A stretch of DNA of 64,000 nt from Sporothrix humicola (GCA_021396245.1 WNYE01000055.1:186001-250000); one strand, 5' to 3'; positions 40,770-53,977 are shown, counted from the first letter of the stretch. Translations and numbers: made by a program. Notes: generated by a model not told the origin, from the sequence alone.

Positions 40770-41914
40770 AGAAGAAGGTGCAGGGAGAGAGGGGTGAGGG
40801 GTGGTAGAAGAAATGGGAAAGAGGGAAAGAGCGACCTGGAAAGAAAGGGGAAAGTAGAGAAAGAGGACCAGAAAGGCAAGAACGTAGGAGGACAAGACAA
40901 GAGGAGGGGGGGATAGGGAAGGAGGGACCCAAGAGGTCGGGTCCGTACTGTGAAGCAGGAAGGAACGACCCAGCAGGAGGGGATTGACCGGCGGGACTGC
41001 TGCGCTACTGCGCTCTCGCAGGTCTAGGTCTGGCCCAGGATTAGGAAGGATTGTTTCTTTTTCTTTTATTTCACATCAAAAATAAACGATAAAATAAAGA
41101 GCCGAGTGAAAAAGAGGAAACCAGCCGGAGCTTGTTCGACACTTGTCTGTTTTGGCGTGCTTTCTGACCTTTTTGACAGACTTGCTGGCCCGCTGGGCTG
41201 GCGGTGTCATGCACGGGAGGAGTCGATTTTATGGGCCCCTTTTGTCTGGAATATGGGTCTAATGCACGCAAAAAGAGCCAGACAAGACAAATTCGCAGAA
41301 ATGCAGAATTGCAGACGGCAAACAAGCAGACAGTTTGTCCGACAGACTGGCGTTCTTTGCCTGTCCCATCCGCTTGGGTCGGAGGTCTGGGCTGGTCCCA
41401 GCTGGCAGGTTCGCAGCTAAGATCAAAAGAGGAACTGAAGGTCCGAGGGAAAAGGGAAGGGAGTTTCCAGGGAGGTCGATCATCCGGGAAGAGGAAGGAG
41501 GGGAGAAGGATGAGAAGCATCAGAAGGAGGGGGGGGTCATGTAAGGGTGTTGCGCCCGGTTGTTTTTGGTTGTCTTTTTCTTGGGTTTGATGATGGGGTG
41601 GCCGCGGTATTGAAGATGATTGGTTTTCTTTTTTGAGCGTGTTTATGCTTTTTTTCTGGGAATGCCGAGTTTGGTTCCATCTCGATGGGACACCCTATTC
41701 CTAGGATTATCTTCATCAATTCCCGGAAAATGTCACCGTCAGGCGTCACATCTTTCTTGACCGCCTCGATATTTTCGATGTTTCGGCGAGGCAACAGACC
41801 CCAAAGCGACCCAAAACAACCCAAAAGGTGACTGCTCACTTCAAACTGTCATCTGTTGTCTCTCCTTCTCTCATCTGTCGCCTGACGGACCCAGCTGAAC
41901 GGATGAGTCTCGTT

Positions 41915-41944
41915 GCAGAGGTGCAGAGGTGCAGAGGTGCAGAC
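41915..41944. repeat. GCAGAGGT tandem repeat
   Basis: Three full 8-bp units GCAGAGGT and part of a fourth. No gene overlaps it. Confidence 0.9.
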
Positions 41945-44312
41945 CGAGTGGAGATGGCTACCGGTGGGAACAAAAGAAAAACGACCGAAAAAAAAGAGGG
42001 AAGCGAAGGAAACGAAATTAAAGGGAACCCGACGACATGATGACAAGAGAGGATCCGAGAAAGAAGAGGAAAAAGTGACAGACTTGTCCAGGAACAACGA
42101 TGAGGGGCCCCCATTTTTTGATGTGCTGTCCCGACAGATTGGGTCCAGCACACAAGTCCACAACAGCCTCGTTTTCTGCTTTCTTGTGTACGTTGTGTAT
42201 TGGCTGTGTATCCTTCTTGTCAAGCGAGAAAGGAGTGCAGTGAAGTGTTTGAAGAAACGAGTGACGAAATGACGAGAAAAGAAGCACTTACTGACTAGAG
42301 AAAGGAATAAACTCGACCAAATGGCCCAGAAATTATGATCATAAAGTGGAAGAGGGAAGGAATAAAATGACACGATGTTGATACGATTTCAAAAAAAGGG
42401 TTGGAGTGGGCGAACGATTTGCCGGGGTTTTGGCTCTCCTTTTCTCTACTTTCTCTCCTGCGTTTCTTGCATTTTATGTTTGCCGACTTTTTTTCACTTT
42501 TTCACTTTCCTGCGGCCCATTGCCAGACCCAGCTCCTTGTTTCTGGGAAAATCCCCGAGGCATCGGCCACCCGGGAAGAGTCGTCCGCCAGAACCAGAGG
42601 CCACGACACGGGACAGAAGCTGGGGAGAGGAGACAAGGAAAAGCAAAGGAAAGGAGGCGGGCCAAAAGAGGAAAAAGAGTGGCAGAAGGAGGGGCGGGCG
42701 ACAGAGACAGAGGGGAAGGACAGCTCGGCCAGCTCAACTCAAGAGGAAGATCCACAGCGGGACACGTCGTATGAATGCTGCTTTTTACGTTGCTTTTTTA
42801 CGGAGCATGTCTCGCTCGAGGGGCGAAATAGGGAAGATTTTTACCGAAGGCACAAAAAGGAGCGAGTCAAAAAAAGGCATCTGGCCGGGATCCATTTTGG
42901 AAGGGAAGGCAACAAGAAACAAAAAGGAATTAAAGAAGCGGTGACAGAGTGACAACAAAAGAAACGCGACAAAAGAAAGAAACCCTGGAAACAAAAGAAG
43001 GAAACAGCAAATCTCCGGGGCCCAGATTGACAGAGAGCGGCCCAAGCAGCTGGGTCTAAGAGAAAAGAAGAACAAGTCAATCGTTGGACAAGGTACGATG
43101 TCGGTTGGGAAAGTCTTTGAAAACGGCCGAAATAATAGAAAGATGAGTGAAAGAACCGGGTAATCAATTTGAGAAATTAAGATTCAACAAAGACAAACAT
43201 CCATGAAAGACATCAGTCGAGAAATGAGGGACGTCGAAAAGACCCTGAACAAAAAAGTACTCCCGTCATCGAGTCAAAAAGGGCCCCAAATCCCGAGGGA
43301 GTGGGTGGGACCCGAGACTCTGGGACTCTACAAGAAACAACAGACCCGACAAACGACAAAACAGGCGGACACAGCAGAATCATGCGTCCCATACGCAATC
43401 CAAGACTGCATTCTGCGAGGTGAATGGGGGAGAGAAAATGGAAAATCAAATGGGAAAATGGGAAACGAGGCGACCACAGAGGAAGAGTCCCGACAAAAAT
43501 CAAAAGACACAGCAAGAGCCAACAGGATGAAAAGCCAGTCCCCTCCTCAGATGCAGGCCCAGCCGTTCCGCCGTCCGCGGTCGGGACGACAGGACAGGGT
43601 GCCCTTTGACTTGGGACAGCTTGGAGCTTGGGGGCCAAAACGACCTACTAAATGCCCGGAAGCGAGGATGAAGAATATGAAGCATGTGTGCTGGCAGCTG
43701 GCTTCCCCTCTTTCGTCCTTCGTCTTTCTTTCCTGTTTGCGGTTGCAACTGTCTGCAGGATGGCAGTCACCGGTTCCCATTGGACTAGAAGAGACGTCGC
43801 AATGTGTCGCCAAGTGTGTGTGAACATCTACCCAAAACTGCAGCATGCAGCTCAGCTGCACTGTCGTCTGTGGACCGCAGAAAAGGACCAGGACAAGAAA
43901 ATGGACGAGCCAATTTCGACAATTTGGACAGCCCGGGCCGATGTTTTGAAAAGTCGGCTCTTTCTTTTTCTTGTTCTCTGTGCACCATTTTGTCTTCAAA
44001 AATTTCTCATTTTCTCATGCAATACGACGTACCTGTTTTCAGTACTCCGTAGAGTTAAAATTTTTTGTCTAAACAAGGATCAGCAGAGGAGAGGCACAGA
44101 AAAAGAATGAATGAATGAAAAGAAAGACGGACCCGAAGCTGCATTCGGAGGAGAGAGAGAAAGAAGAGGAGAGAAGAGATCAGAGAGTGGTGAGAGACTA
44201 AACCCATGTTCGCATATCATGGACGCATGCTGCAGCGCTAATGCTGGGGTTGGGAATAGGATGCGACTCTTTGAAAGCTAGAAAGTCAGAAAAAGAAAGC
44301 AATCGCCGAAAC

Positions 44313-44350
44313 GAAGCCAAAATAAAGCCAAAAAGCCAAAAAGCCAAAAG
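44313..44350. repeat. AAGCCAAA tandem repeat
   Basis: Four imperfect AAGCCAAA units with short A spacers, in non-coding sequence. Confidence 0.85.
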
Positions 44351-45903
44351 CTGATCCCGCCCCAAGCGACGACATTCTACAGTGGTATTCTGAAGACTGA
44401 CCCAAAGGTGTGGTCTGTCTTCTTACTTGTCCTTGTCCTCGTTCCTCCGTCTTCAGTCCTCCATGCATCCTGCACACGTTGTCTCTCGTTTCCGGTCCTA
44501 TTGTCTGTCCACCCGTTGTCCTCCCGCTTTTACCTTTTGCAGTCTACTATGCCGTTCCCTTCTACTGGTAACGTTTCCACTTTTTCGATTTTTGCGTGCA
44601 TCAAAAAGTGCGTGTGTCTGCATGTGAGACATGCTGTCCCAGGAAAGAGGGCGAGGAGGGGTAAGAGAAAAGGACGAAAAGACGGCCGAGAGAGCAAAAA
44701 TAGATTGAGGAGGAGGAGAGAAAGAAGAGAGAAAAAAATAAGGAAAGGAAAAAAGAAAAGAACCCGCGGAAAGCTGTCTCGGATACGAGTTTCTGAATAG
44801 GGAAACGAGCTGCAGGAGAGAGAGGCACGTCACAAGAAGAAGGAAAGAAAGAAGCAAATAACCATACACATAGGACAAAAGATGACGACGGGAATATTCT
44901 CCGCCAAGTTAGCAACGGCCGAAAATGCAATACGCAAAAAGTGCCGCTGTCACACAGGATACACCTTGTCGAGCTGATATTCTTCAATGTGCATACACAA
45001 GTATATTGTACTCCGATGATTCTCGGTGTCTTCGGCGTGTAAACAACCTGTTCTGGGTGTACGATAGCTCCGAAGGCAATGTGGTCATCCACGGTGACAG
45101 CCTGCAGTCTAAAATCTTGTGCACGCGGACAGACAAGACAACATAACATCGATGTGTCTTTCTGCATGCACAAAACTGCGATATGTGGCGTGTGATGCGA
45201 AGCGGAGAGTCGGCATGGCTGCATCTCAGCCCCAGCTACATTTGGATGTGGTGACGAGAGTCGCGACAAAGCAAGTACTACGTATCCTGATCCAGACGCA
45301 TCCATCACAGCCACAGACCGTCGACAGATGAGGAAAACGGACGACACATGGCTGTCTGACGAGCAGGTTTTCTGTCGTACAACGAGAAGAAGAGGGTGCG
45401 GAACTCCCGAGAGTCTGGTCGTGGGAAAGACAATGACAAAAATGGCAACGCAGACGACAAGAGTGCGTCGATGCCGGCGAGCCGCTGTGCGAATGGGGCC
45501 ATTTGCGCATTTTTCGCTTCTTCCTTGCGAAACCAGGGACAGGGTGCCAAGGCGCCGCGGTCACAGTCACAACGGCAGACCGAGAGCTGAGGTCGAGAGT
45601 GTAGCTAAGCTGAACATTTGCCTGGAGTCCTGTCGTCGTGTGGCTCTCTCGGTATCTCGTTTCATACAATGCACCCTGCGTCGGTTGTCAACGCGACAGA
45701 ATCGAACGACGTCTATGCAAGTTTTGCATTTTGTGTTCTGTGATTTCTTGTGCTGCCTTGATAACCTCGGTGTCATCTGTGGTATATTGCACTATCCCGA
45801 GAAAGAAAAGCTCATCACAACTGTCCGTCAAAGTAAACGAGTAAATGTCGATCATATTGCCTCTGATATGGTTCCCTCCGAATATTCCCCCTCCCCCTCC
45901 AGA

Positions 45904-47475
45904 CTAATGCAGCCGTCCCGCAAACCGCAGCTTCAGCCGCGCGTCCGTCAAGCGGAAGCAGTCCGGGAACCACTCGCGCAGAGCCTCTTCGTCTTTCCTC
46001 TGCTTTGCTTCATCGCCCAGCTCCCTGGCTAGCAGCATCCTGGCCAGTGCCTGTCCGCACGGCCACGAGTAGGCCATGCCGTGGCCTTGGAAGGCACAGC
46101 ACAGCCAGAGCCCGCTGTTGTCTTTGTCCTGCGATGAAGGCATCTCGCCCACCAGGGGATACCCGTCTGGCGTGTAGGCCATAATACCCGTCCACCCGGA
46201 CCGCACGCGGCCGTCTGGGTGGTCGTCGCCCCAGCTCCCTCCTCCAGACTCGGCAGCGTCTCCTCTGCCAAAGTACCGCACCGGCGTGTCCCGCAGGTAG
46301 GCAGAGACCGTCGAATTCACCGTCGTGTCGTCTGTCGTGCCGTACTCGCATAGCCCGCCCGTGCCCTCGCTTCCCGCCTTCGTCGTGTCCGCAAACTTGA
46401 GCCCGCCGCCCATGACAATGTCGCCGGCACAGGTCGAGCCGGGCGGCCGCGAGATCATGTACTCGTAGCCGCCGTCATAAATAAAGCTGTAGGTGGTCTG
46501 GAGGCCAGTGTCGGAAGGAGGCATGCTGCTGCCCGCCCGGAGCATGGAGATCTGTCCGCGCAGCGGCACCACCACACCTTGTAGAGTCGGCAAAAGGTGC
46601 GCTGTGTAGCCATTCGTGGCCAGCACGACGTGTCGGGCAGAGACTGCGCCACGGGAGGTCGTCACAGTCCAGCCATTGCCGTCTTTCTCCACCGACGTCA
46701 CCGGCGTGTTCGTCTGCAGGTTGATCCCCTTCGAGAGGCACCGTTTGAGAACTCCCACGGTAAAGTTGTACGCCGACACGCTGCCGGCCGGGTACCGCAC
46801 CACGCCACAAATCGGCGTCACTTGGCTGGTGGCGGCATCAACATCGTCGCTGCACGGGAACTGTGCCATCGCCTCTTCGCGCGTGTACAGCGTGTACTCC
46901 GCCGCCGGGTCGCCCTCGGGGAAAGTGGCCTTCATCGCCGCTATCGCTTTTCGGGCCTCCGCCCACTGCGCCGGATCGTACACCACATCCAGCGTGTCGC
47001 ATGGATTGCTGTCGCAGTCGATCTTCTCCTCGCTGCGATCGTTGCTGTCCTCGCTTCGCTCGCCGTCGCCATCGACGCTTCGAGGCAGAGTCCCCGCCAG
47101 TCGGTGTACCCCCCGTATCGCAGCCAGCTCCAGCCGAGCAATCTTGACCGCCTCGTCCGTCCCCAGCGCCGCCTGGTGATCCAAGAACGACCGGTACGAC
47201 GCCGCTTTGGTATGCCCGCCGTTGCGGCCCGTCGCGCCGGATGATGCTTGGCGGGCCTCGAGCATCAGCACGGAAAGCGACGGCTCTGCTTGCAGTAGGT
47301 GGTAGGCAATCGACGCCCCTGTGATGCCACTGCCAATGATAACAACATCGACAGCTGGCGGCAGCTCGTCGGTCGAGCGCAGGTCCGCCACATCGGCGTG
47401 GGGCGGGTCCTGCCAAAAGGGCGTTGTTGGGTTTGCGCGTGGCAGCGTTACGGGAATGCGGGCGCGTTCGTCCAT
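45904..47475 (-). CDS. FAD-dependent oxidoreductase, DAO family
   Basis: A 523-residue single-exon protein with no signal peptide. The dinucleotide-binding motif VVIIGSGITGASIAYHLL (about 44-61) is followed by an acidic strand end (MLEAR) and the GATGRNGGH loop (80-88) that contacts FAD in D-amino-acid-oxidase-type enzymes. HVVLATNGYTAHLLP and a C-terminal FQGHGMAY segment complete the FAD site. Fungal relatives oxidise secondary or primary amines (sarcosine-, proline- or D-amino-acid-like substrates) with O2; the exact substrate cannot be told. A Ser/Asp/Glu-rich insert lies near 134-152. The homologous fungal proteins are often annotated only as FAD dependent oxidoreductase superfamily. Confidence 0.9.
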   Translation of the reverse strand: MDERARIPVTLPRANPTTPFWQDPPHADVADLRSTDELPPAVDVVIIGSGITGASIAYHLLQAEPSLSVLMLEARQASSGATGRNGGHTKAASYRSFLDHQAALGTDEAVKIARLELAAIRGVHRLAGTLPRSVDGDGERSEDSNDRSEEKIDCDSNPCDTLDVVYDPAQWAEARKAIAAMKATFPEGDPAAEYTLYTREEAMAQFPCSDDVDAATSQVTPICGVVRYPAGSVSAYNFTVGVLKRCLSKGINLQTNTPVTSVEKDGNGWTVTTSRGAVSARHVVLATNGYTAHLLPTLQGVVVPLRGQISMLRAGSSMPPSDTGLQTTYSFIYDGGYEYMISRPPGSTCAGDIVMGGGLKFADTTKAGSEGTGGLCEYGTTDDTTVNSTVSAYLRDTPVRYFGRGDAAESGGGSWGDDHPDGRVRSGWTGIMAYTPDGYPLVGEMPSSQDKDNSGLWLCCAFQGHGMAYSWPCGQALARMLLARELGDEAKQRKDEEALREWFPDCFRLTDARLKLRFAGRLH

Positions 47476-50400
47476 GTTGGGCCAGGGGTGGTGATGTCAA
47501 CGATGACAGTTGTTTGTATCGTTCTTTCCGTCGATGTCTCCCTTCGCGTTGTCCGCGCCTTCCTTATCGTGTACGAGTTGACTTCCCCTCCTCTGGACAA
47601 ATTGCCAAAACAGGAAGCAACAAACACTCCGATAACACGAGCGATTGGCTTAGAAACCAAGTCACACAACATTGCACATGCTTGATCACGAGGTCTCCAA
47701 TTGAGAGACGCGACTCGATACACAAGGCATTTTATTTGTAAGTATGCCTTGACACTCTGAGTCGGTTTGTATACTATTTTATTTTCCTTTTCTAACTTTT
47801 CTTGTGGCCATTATTTCTAAATAAACCAATTAAAAAAATCCAGTAATAAATCCAACAACATCAACATTTTACTATTATCTATTCCTCGATTAAAACGGAC
47901 AATAAATGATTGAGTTTAGAATGTTTCATGATCTCGACGAAAATAGAATCTGTGAGGCCTCAGCAATTATCACTCATAAAAGAGTCACTTAACTCTCACA
48001 AAAGCCCCGTGACAGATCTCATGTCAACAATGGAAGCGAGGAATACCAATGATATTCACCTCACAGACCTTCTCCCATATCTTCAGCCTCATTTGTTCAA
48101 CACCAGGGCATACTTTAGCGGCTATCTTTGATGGTCAAGGAGCATGTGACTGAATACTGTGATATCTCTGTGTGCTTTTGCTTCATTTCAAGGCAAGGCA
48201 TCAAAAGGTACATTGATATCGAGATACACAGAGGGGTGTAGATTTAAGAAAGGAAGCATTCTCGAGATGTTCAAGTACTTTTCATGAAAATATACAAGTG
48301 TAAAGTTCCGTGAAGTTGACGGAGGATGTTGTAGAGTTGCAGAATGAGGCTGAACACTAGCAAATATGAGGTCAAGATGAGTAGTACTGTGAGTAAACAA
48401 ACGACTCATGGGACAGGACTAAATAAAGGGAGGAATTACGTGAGGAGAATAGAAGGAGAAGAAAATCAATAGAAGCACAGAAAATAGTCACATGTTAAAC
48501 GAAACACGAATGTTGTTCTAGTGTTCACCTTGACAAAATCAGCCCTGTTGTGAATGGTCGGTCATCATGATCCAATCGATGGTCAGACTTGAGGTTAACG
48601 CCTCAGACTGGTTGCAGTATTCTGCTTGGCTCACTTCTCACCAGTTCCTTGTCCTAAAGAGGTTCACGACTGGTGCACGGCGATAGCCAACGGCCGAGCG
48701 TACATCGTATTCCGCGATACTCATGTCTTGTTCCTTTCGTCTCCTTTTCTTCATTCTCACGACCATCGCTGCTGCCTACACGGAGACCGGAAGCCACCAT
48801 CCTTCGAGATAGGTGGAAGCACCAAAAAGAGGGAGCCATCGACGCGTGAATGTCTACTGGTGCCTACGGTGGGCGAGCTCACGCTCTACGAGTGGCAGGA
48901 GAGGACGTGATAGGAGAGGTGATATCAACAGATCCTGGCTGGCGTTATGTTACGGCCTGGCTTGTGGCTTGCACCTGTTACTTTTTGCCTCCTATTTACG
49001 CCCGCTAGCTACATGGTACAGGCCGTGATGATAGCGTGAGGTTTACTTGAAAAGGAACGGACGGAAGAAAAGGAGAAGGAGGTGGCAAATAACAACAACA
49101 ATGAAAGTTGGCGTTCAAAATAGCTCGTCCACTACCGGAACGGTGAGACGGCGTGTTATTCGTGTTAGTGCAACTCTCAACGACGAATCTCGACGGACTT
49201 CAAATGAGTGCAAGAGGAGAGATGATGAGATGAAAAATAAAAGGTGGAAAGAAAAGAGAAAACAGCCAAAGATTCACCAGAGTGAAACGGAGGGAGTGGC
49301 GAGTGACTCACTCTTGGAAATGAGAGATAAAACAGGAAAAGCAACGAGTGAAAATGACAACAAAAATATTAGAGTGAAAAAAATGCAGGCATATTAGCAC
49401 GAATGAAAAATAAAAGGAAATGAGAAATAAAAATACGAGCAAACATGACTTATTGGCTGTGTTGTCTATAAGCTTCGCTTTTCTCGCTATTTCTCGCTTT
49501 CTCGTTTTTCCTAGCTTACAGCCACAGCCAGGCATCATCGCCAGTCTTGTCGTCTTAGTGGTCTCTTGAGGCCCAATGAAATTCTTCAAAATAGAAGAGA
49601 AAAAAGATACTTCTTGTCAGAGGGGCGTGTAACTTGGGAAGACGTCAAAAAGTTGGATGTACCTTTTTGAGAGAGTGAATATGAGTGGAAATGTATCATG
49701 GAATGACAGCAAAAACGGGCAGTGCAGGTCAGGCAAAAACGAAACTGGAGAGAAGTGTCGGTCAAGCGCGAAACCCCATGCACGATTTGTCAATAATAGA
49801 AATGGCCACAGAAAGAAACAGCTGTCAGTGGAAGCCCACAGAAGGATGCCGTTAGAATGCAGTAGTTTCTGCACTGGATGCGGCCATCAAAAGACGTTGA
49901 ATTTGATAGGCGGGAGCGGCCGAAAGTCTGCGGGATGGTGACAAAAAGGAAAAGGGTGACAGATAAATTGAAAAAAGTCGACGTCTGGAGTATGTATTGC
50001 AGCCCAACGATCACGTGGAGTCACACAGCCACAGCCCAACTCCGACTCCGACTGGCCGGGACCTGAACTACCGACGACTCAATAACTTTAACGGTATGTC
50101 CGTGTAAGTCGAGTCACACGCCCTTTATGTTTACGAAAGACAGGCTTTGTAAACATTAGCAAACGCTGGAATCTGAAGAAAACGGAGGAAACAAACGATG
50201 ACCAACGCAAGAGAAATCATGATGTGTTCTGGAATTGTTCTTCTATGCGTTGTACAACATGGCAGTGCTTGATATCTGCCTCTTAGAAGGCAGTCCTAAC
50301 TTTCTAGAAGACTGCGCCGCATTCATGACAATGACGTCGGTCGGGCGTCGACTGGACTGTTTCTCCAAAAGTTCCCATGAAATTCGTTTGTTTTTCTTCA

Positions 50401-52141
50401 ACGCTGCAACATTTTCCACCGTTTTCATATGTCATTTGACGGTATTTTTGCACAGAGGCAACCTGCTAGCACTGCGGCTCATTGCTGTTGCGTAATATGA
50501 TGAACAACACATGGCGAAGTGAGGGCGTGTATTTATGTCTGACCAAAATAGGAAACTTGGGCTTAAACAAAGCAGACAATTAAGTCATACTTGCCTTCAT
50601 ACTTGTCGCCATTGCCCCGATGACGGAGAAAATATCCACGGAGGGGTAATCATGAGAAGACGAAGAAGCGGCATGGTGAGAACGGGAGGGGCACGCTCGA
50701 CTTGATACGTAGGAGAGGGTGGATAGGCGGGCCATGGGCCCGTGGATTTTGTCAATTGCAACAATGCTGAGCTGTTTGTCCATTGTGCCCCTCATGAGGA
50801 GACGACAAGATGCAAGGGTACAAATTGAGGGCATCGTTGCTGCATCAATATATGGAGATGTTTGGGTAGCAGCATAGAAGATACCACGACCGAGGAAGAG
50901 AAGAGGGCATCTCGAACAACACAAGGACCCGGCTGTCCCACGGCCAAATGGATGCTGCATGTTGTGTGCTGTATGCACTCTGTATTGTTCTCCCACTCTG
51001 GGCAGCTTATGCAATGCACAAGAATGGGTCAAGTAGAGTGTGTAGTAGCTGATGCTGTACTCCCCAATATTGTAAGTGTGTGCATAAGTTGCAAAAGAGG
51101 AAATAAGGAAGATGGCGAGATTCGGCCGAGTAGACTACTGAAAGCATCAGTCTCTGTTGATGCACTGCGCTGCAGTGCAGGCGCACTGACAATGCATGCT
51201 CGATGGTCCCCTGCCGGGAGCCGTCTGCCACGATGGTCACATCAGGTACACAACACGAGAGCAGTATCAAATTACATGATATCCCGATATCTAGACATTC
51301 AGGTCCGCAGTGACGAGCTGTTTTCAGGTACACATCTTGTTATCTTTGTGGTATGCCGTCATAGGCGTGAGAAAAGAGATGAACAAACGGGATATGAATT
51401 GACAACTCATCAACTCTGTCGTCTTTTGATAAGAATATTGCTACTGTCTGCTCGTGATACTCGGGTTACCGTCCAGTATTGCTCCATCTCTGCCGTCATA
51501 CTCTCAAATATCCATTTACGCCCAACGAACCTGTTCGCAAAGGTCCGATATTAGGAGATTGTCAGACGCTTTCGGTCTGGACCAGCATTCTCTTCATCAC
51601 AAAATATGTACTCGACAAGAGACTTAATCCTTTACCATGAGAACTGCCTCCGTTTCACATGTGTACTTGCAAGTTCACACTACGGTTGCATCTCGGAACA
51701 TGCAGCCGGATCCTTGGCCGTCTCCGGCTCCAATTGATGGACAACGCATATGCCAGACAGGCAGGTTTGAAAAATTATCATTTTAAGGTGGAAGAAACCG
51801 ACGACAGCCAAGGCAGAACAACACACAAAGAGGGGCTTGAGGGGGGGCATTGCAGCTCAAAAATACGAAGTAGGAAATCAGCTACCCCTCCCGTTGTCGG
51901 ACCAGACACGATTGGACAAGAGTAAACAAAGAACCAAAAAGGCATGAAAATCCAAAGTGTCGGTGAAGGTTACGGGGCGATGGAGACAGTGGGTTGGATA
52001 CTCAACTGGATCCTCGACTGGAGACACTCTAGGTGCAAGGAGGGATGTTGATCTCCGTGCCGCAGGAGCATTTAAAGCGGGCGGGGTGTGTAAGTGAAAA
52101 AGAAGACATTTTCACCTTGTTTATTTGTTTTCAGGTTACGA

Positions 52142-52290
52142 CCATGGCCGGCGTGGCCACCGGCGGCCGTGTTTTTGCTGCCGGAGCCACGCTTGGCCTC
52201 GCTTGGCCGGCCATGTCTGTTTTCTGTGTATTTGTTGTGGCCCAACCAAGGCCATATCGCGAGATGGCCTAGGCCGGCCGACCACCGGCC
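52142..52290. other. GGCC-dense, inverted-repeat island
   Basis: Twelve GGCC tetramers occur in about 150 bp, in otherwise AT-richer sequence. CATGGCCGGC (52143-52152) and GCCGGCCATG (52206-52215) form perfect 10-bp arms. GGCCTAGGCC and GGCCGGCC palindromes lie at 52266-52279. A 42-codon frame (ATG at 52144) crosses it, but nothing shows that it is translated. Confidence 0.6.
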
Positions 52291-52822
52291 AAGTGCGGTG
52301 AACAAGTGGCGACAACAAGATAACAGAACAGACCTTCAATGGGACCGAAACTGTTGGGATTTACATTTAACAACCTCTATTTGGACGCGGTGAGAAGGAC
52401 AAGAAAAAAAAGAGACAACAAGGGTCACCGGAAACGGTCCATCCGGCCCTGCATCTTTCCAGCCGAATAACAGACACCGCAGGGAAAAACTTGTCCCAAG
52501 GTCTGGCCAAAAGGTAGGGGCGTGTACATGTGTATGCGCAAGAGTCAACTGTTTTGTTGGCCATCCTGCAGACGGTCTGCAGACTGCAGTCTGTCTGCAT
52601 TGCAAGTGGACACCGCCATTGCATTTCGTATCGTCTTTTTTTCTTTTGATCTTTTCCTTCTCATGCATTGCAGGGCATCTGCTCGTGTGCCCTGACTTTC
52701 TCTGCAGTGTCTGCACGATGGACGCAACGGTGAGAAGAAAAGCAGAACGCTAGTCGGGCACAACAACACGGAAAGCAGACGGGAAAGCAAAAACAACATA
52801 CGCAGGAAGAACAGGGCGAACG

Positions 52823-52893
52823 GTGCAGTAGCTCAACGGCAGCGGGTCAAGGTGCATACGGCGTAGCGGTTATCACGCCTGCGCAGACTGCAC
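52823..52893 (+). other. Degenerate tRNA-like stretch
   Basis: A 71-nt segment is closed by GTGCAGT/ACTGCAC and contains a D-arm-like hairpin GGCGT-AGCGGTTATC-ACGCC. There is no T arm or B box and no anticodon arm in place, so a functional tRNA is not supported. It may be a tRNA relic or chance. Confidence 0.2.
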
Positions 52894-53936
52894 ACGATAT
52901 AAGTACATGTGTTTTGATGCTGTCAACACTTCTCCCGTCCTGCCTTTCTGTGCCTTCTCCAGGAAGCGGTGTCGTTGGCATTGCTGAAATGCGACGCTGC
53001 GGTTTCTGCGTGATGAAATTTTCACACGGCGCATTTTACATTTTGTTTTTTTGGGATCCTCTTCTCATGCCGTTACCAGCGGTGTGTTTTGATTATTTAC
53101 TGAGACGAGATAATGTCAACTCTCCCGTGTTAGTCACTAGAAGAGGCTCAAAGACAATACACAACAGGCATTGCAAGCGCACAACAGACCACAAACCGTG
53201 GAAATGATGATATTTCGGTGAACACTCATCCAAAATACCAGACAGGGATGCCACGACCCCAAACGACACATGAAATTTCCAGGCGCGGGTTAGCGTAGGA
53301 TGGGCTGAAAAAAGACCCCTTCTCAGTGTGCAGACAGGGTGTATTTTACAGCATGCATGAGAAGTGAGGGGGAACAGAAAAAAATAGAGGACAAACAAAA
53401 AGGTGTGGGTGGTGAGAACCTTCAACATCCATTCTGTCCTTCTGTTCGCTGTCATGTTATGTATGGCTACCCAATCGGGGCGCTGGCCGTTTTGTGTAAT
53501 GTGCTGGCCAACCGCGCAGAAGCAAAGGCACGCGGTGAACAGCAAACCTTTTTTCGGCCTCAGTATTCTCTCTCGCGTTGGACATCAATGCAGGACGCCG
53601 TGACGAACGACAGGACGGGAGCAAGAGGTTGCAAAGACTTGACGAATAGGCTGCTGCGAATATTAGGGCACGCCCTTTTTCACCGGTGAGTCAAAAAGAA
53701 AAGGATAAACGAAGAAGAAAATATAGGAGTATTCTTCTGTTTGCGACAATTTCTCAAATCTTGAAGTCTTCAGCATCTTGTTATGTTTCTGCCCCCTATT
53801 CCTGGACACCCTCTTTCTCTTGTGATTTTGAAACTCCGACGCAGACTACACCGCTTTGAGAAAGAGGCAAAAGAACGAAAAGGAATAAACAAAAGTGACA
53901 AAGTGACGAAGAAAAGGACAGACGAAAAAAGATTGC

Positions 53937-53938
<2 letters not shown>

Positions 53939-53970
<32 letters not shown>

Positions 53971-53977
53971 AAAAAAA
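53939..53977. repeat. CA microsatellite followed by poly-A
   Basis: Fourteen CA units (53939-53966) run into a stretch of A to 53977. A short GT run follows at about 53,991-54,001, so the region could form a hairpin. Confidence 0.95.

Larger units (their letters stand above)
40290..45903. other. Long non-coding stretch (5.6 kb)
   Basis: 40,380-40,960 is purine-rich on the plus strand and is the probable promoter and CT-rich leader of the methyltransferase. Further purine-rich blocks lie at about 42,590-43,020 and 44,640-44,900 without a downstream gene on the minus strand. Short tandem repeats occur at 41915-41944 and 44313-44350. The last 500 bp is the 3' flank of the FAD oxidoreductase. 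No protein gene was supported. Confidence 0.5.

Noticed and set aside
43203..43823. A 206-codon plus-strand frame
   Set aside because: Charged low-complexity reading of purine-rich DNA. It resembles other chance frames in the same stretch.
53939..53977. CA repeat considered as an array element
   Set aside because: It is a simple dinucleotide microsatellite with no spacers, not a CRISPR or integrase-type array.
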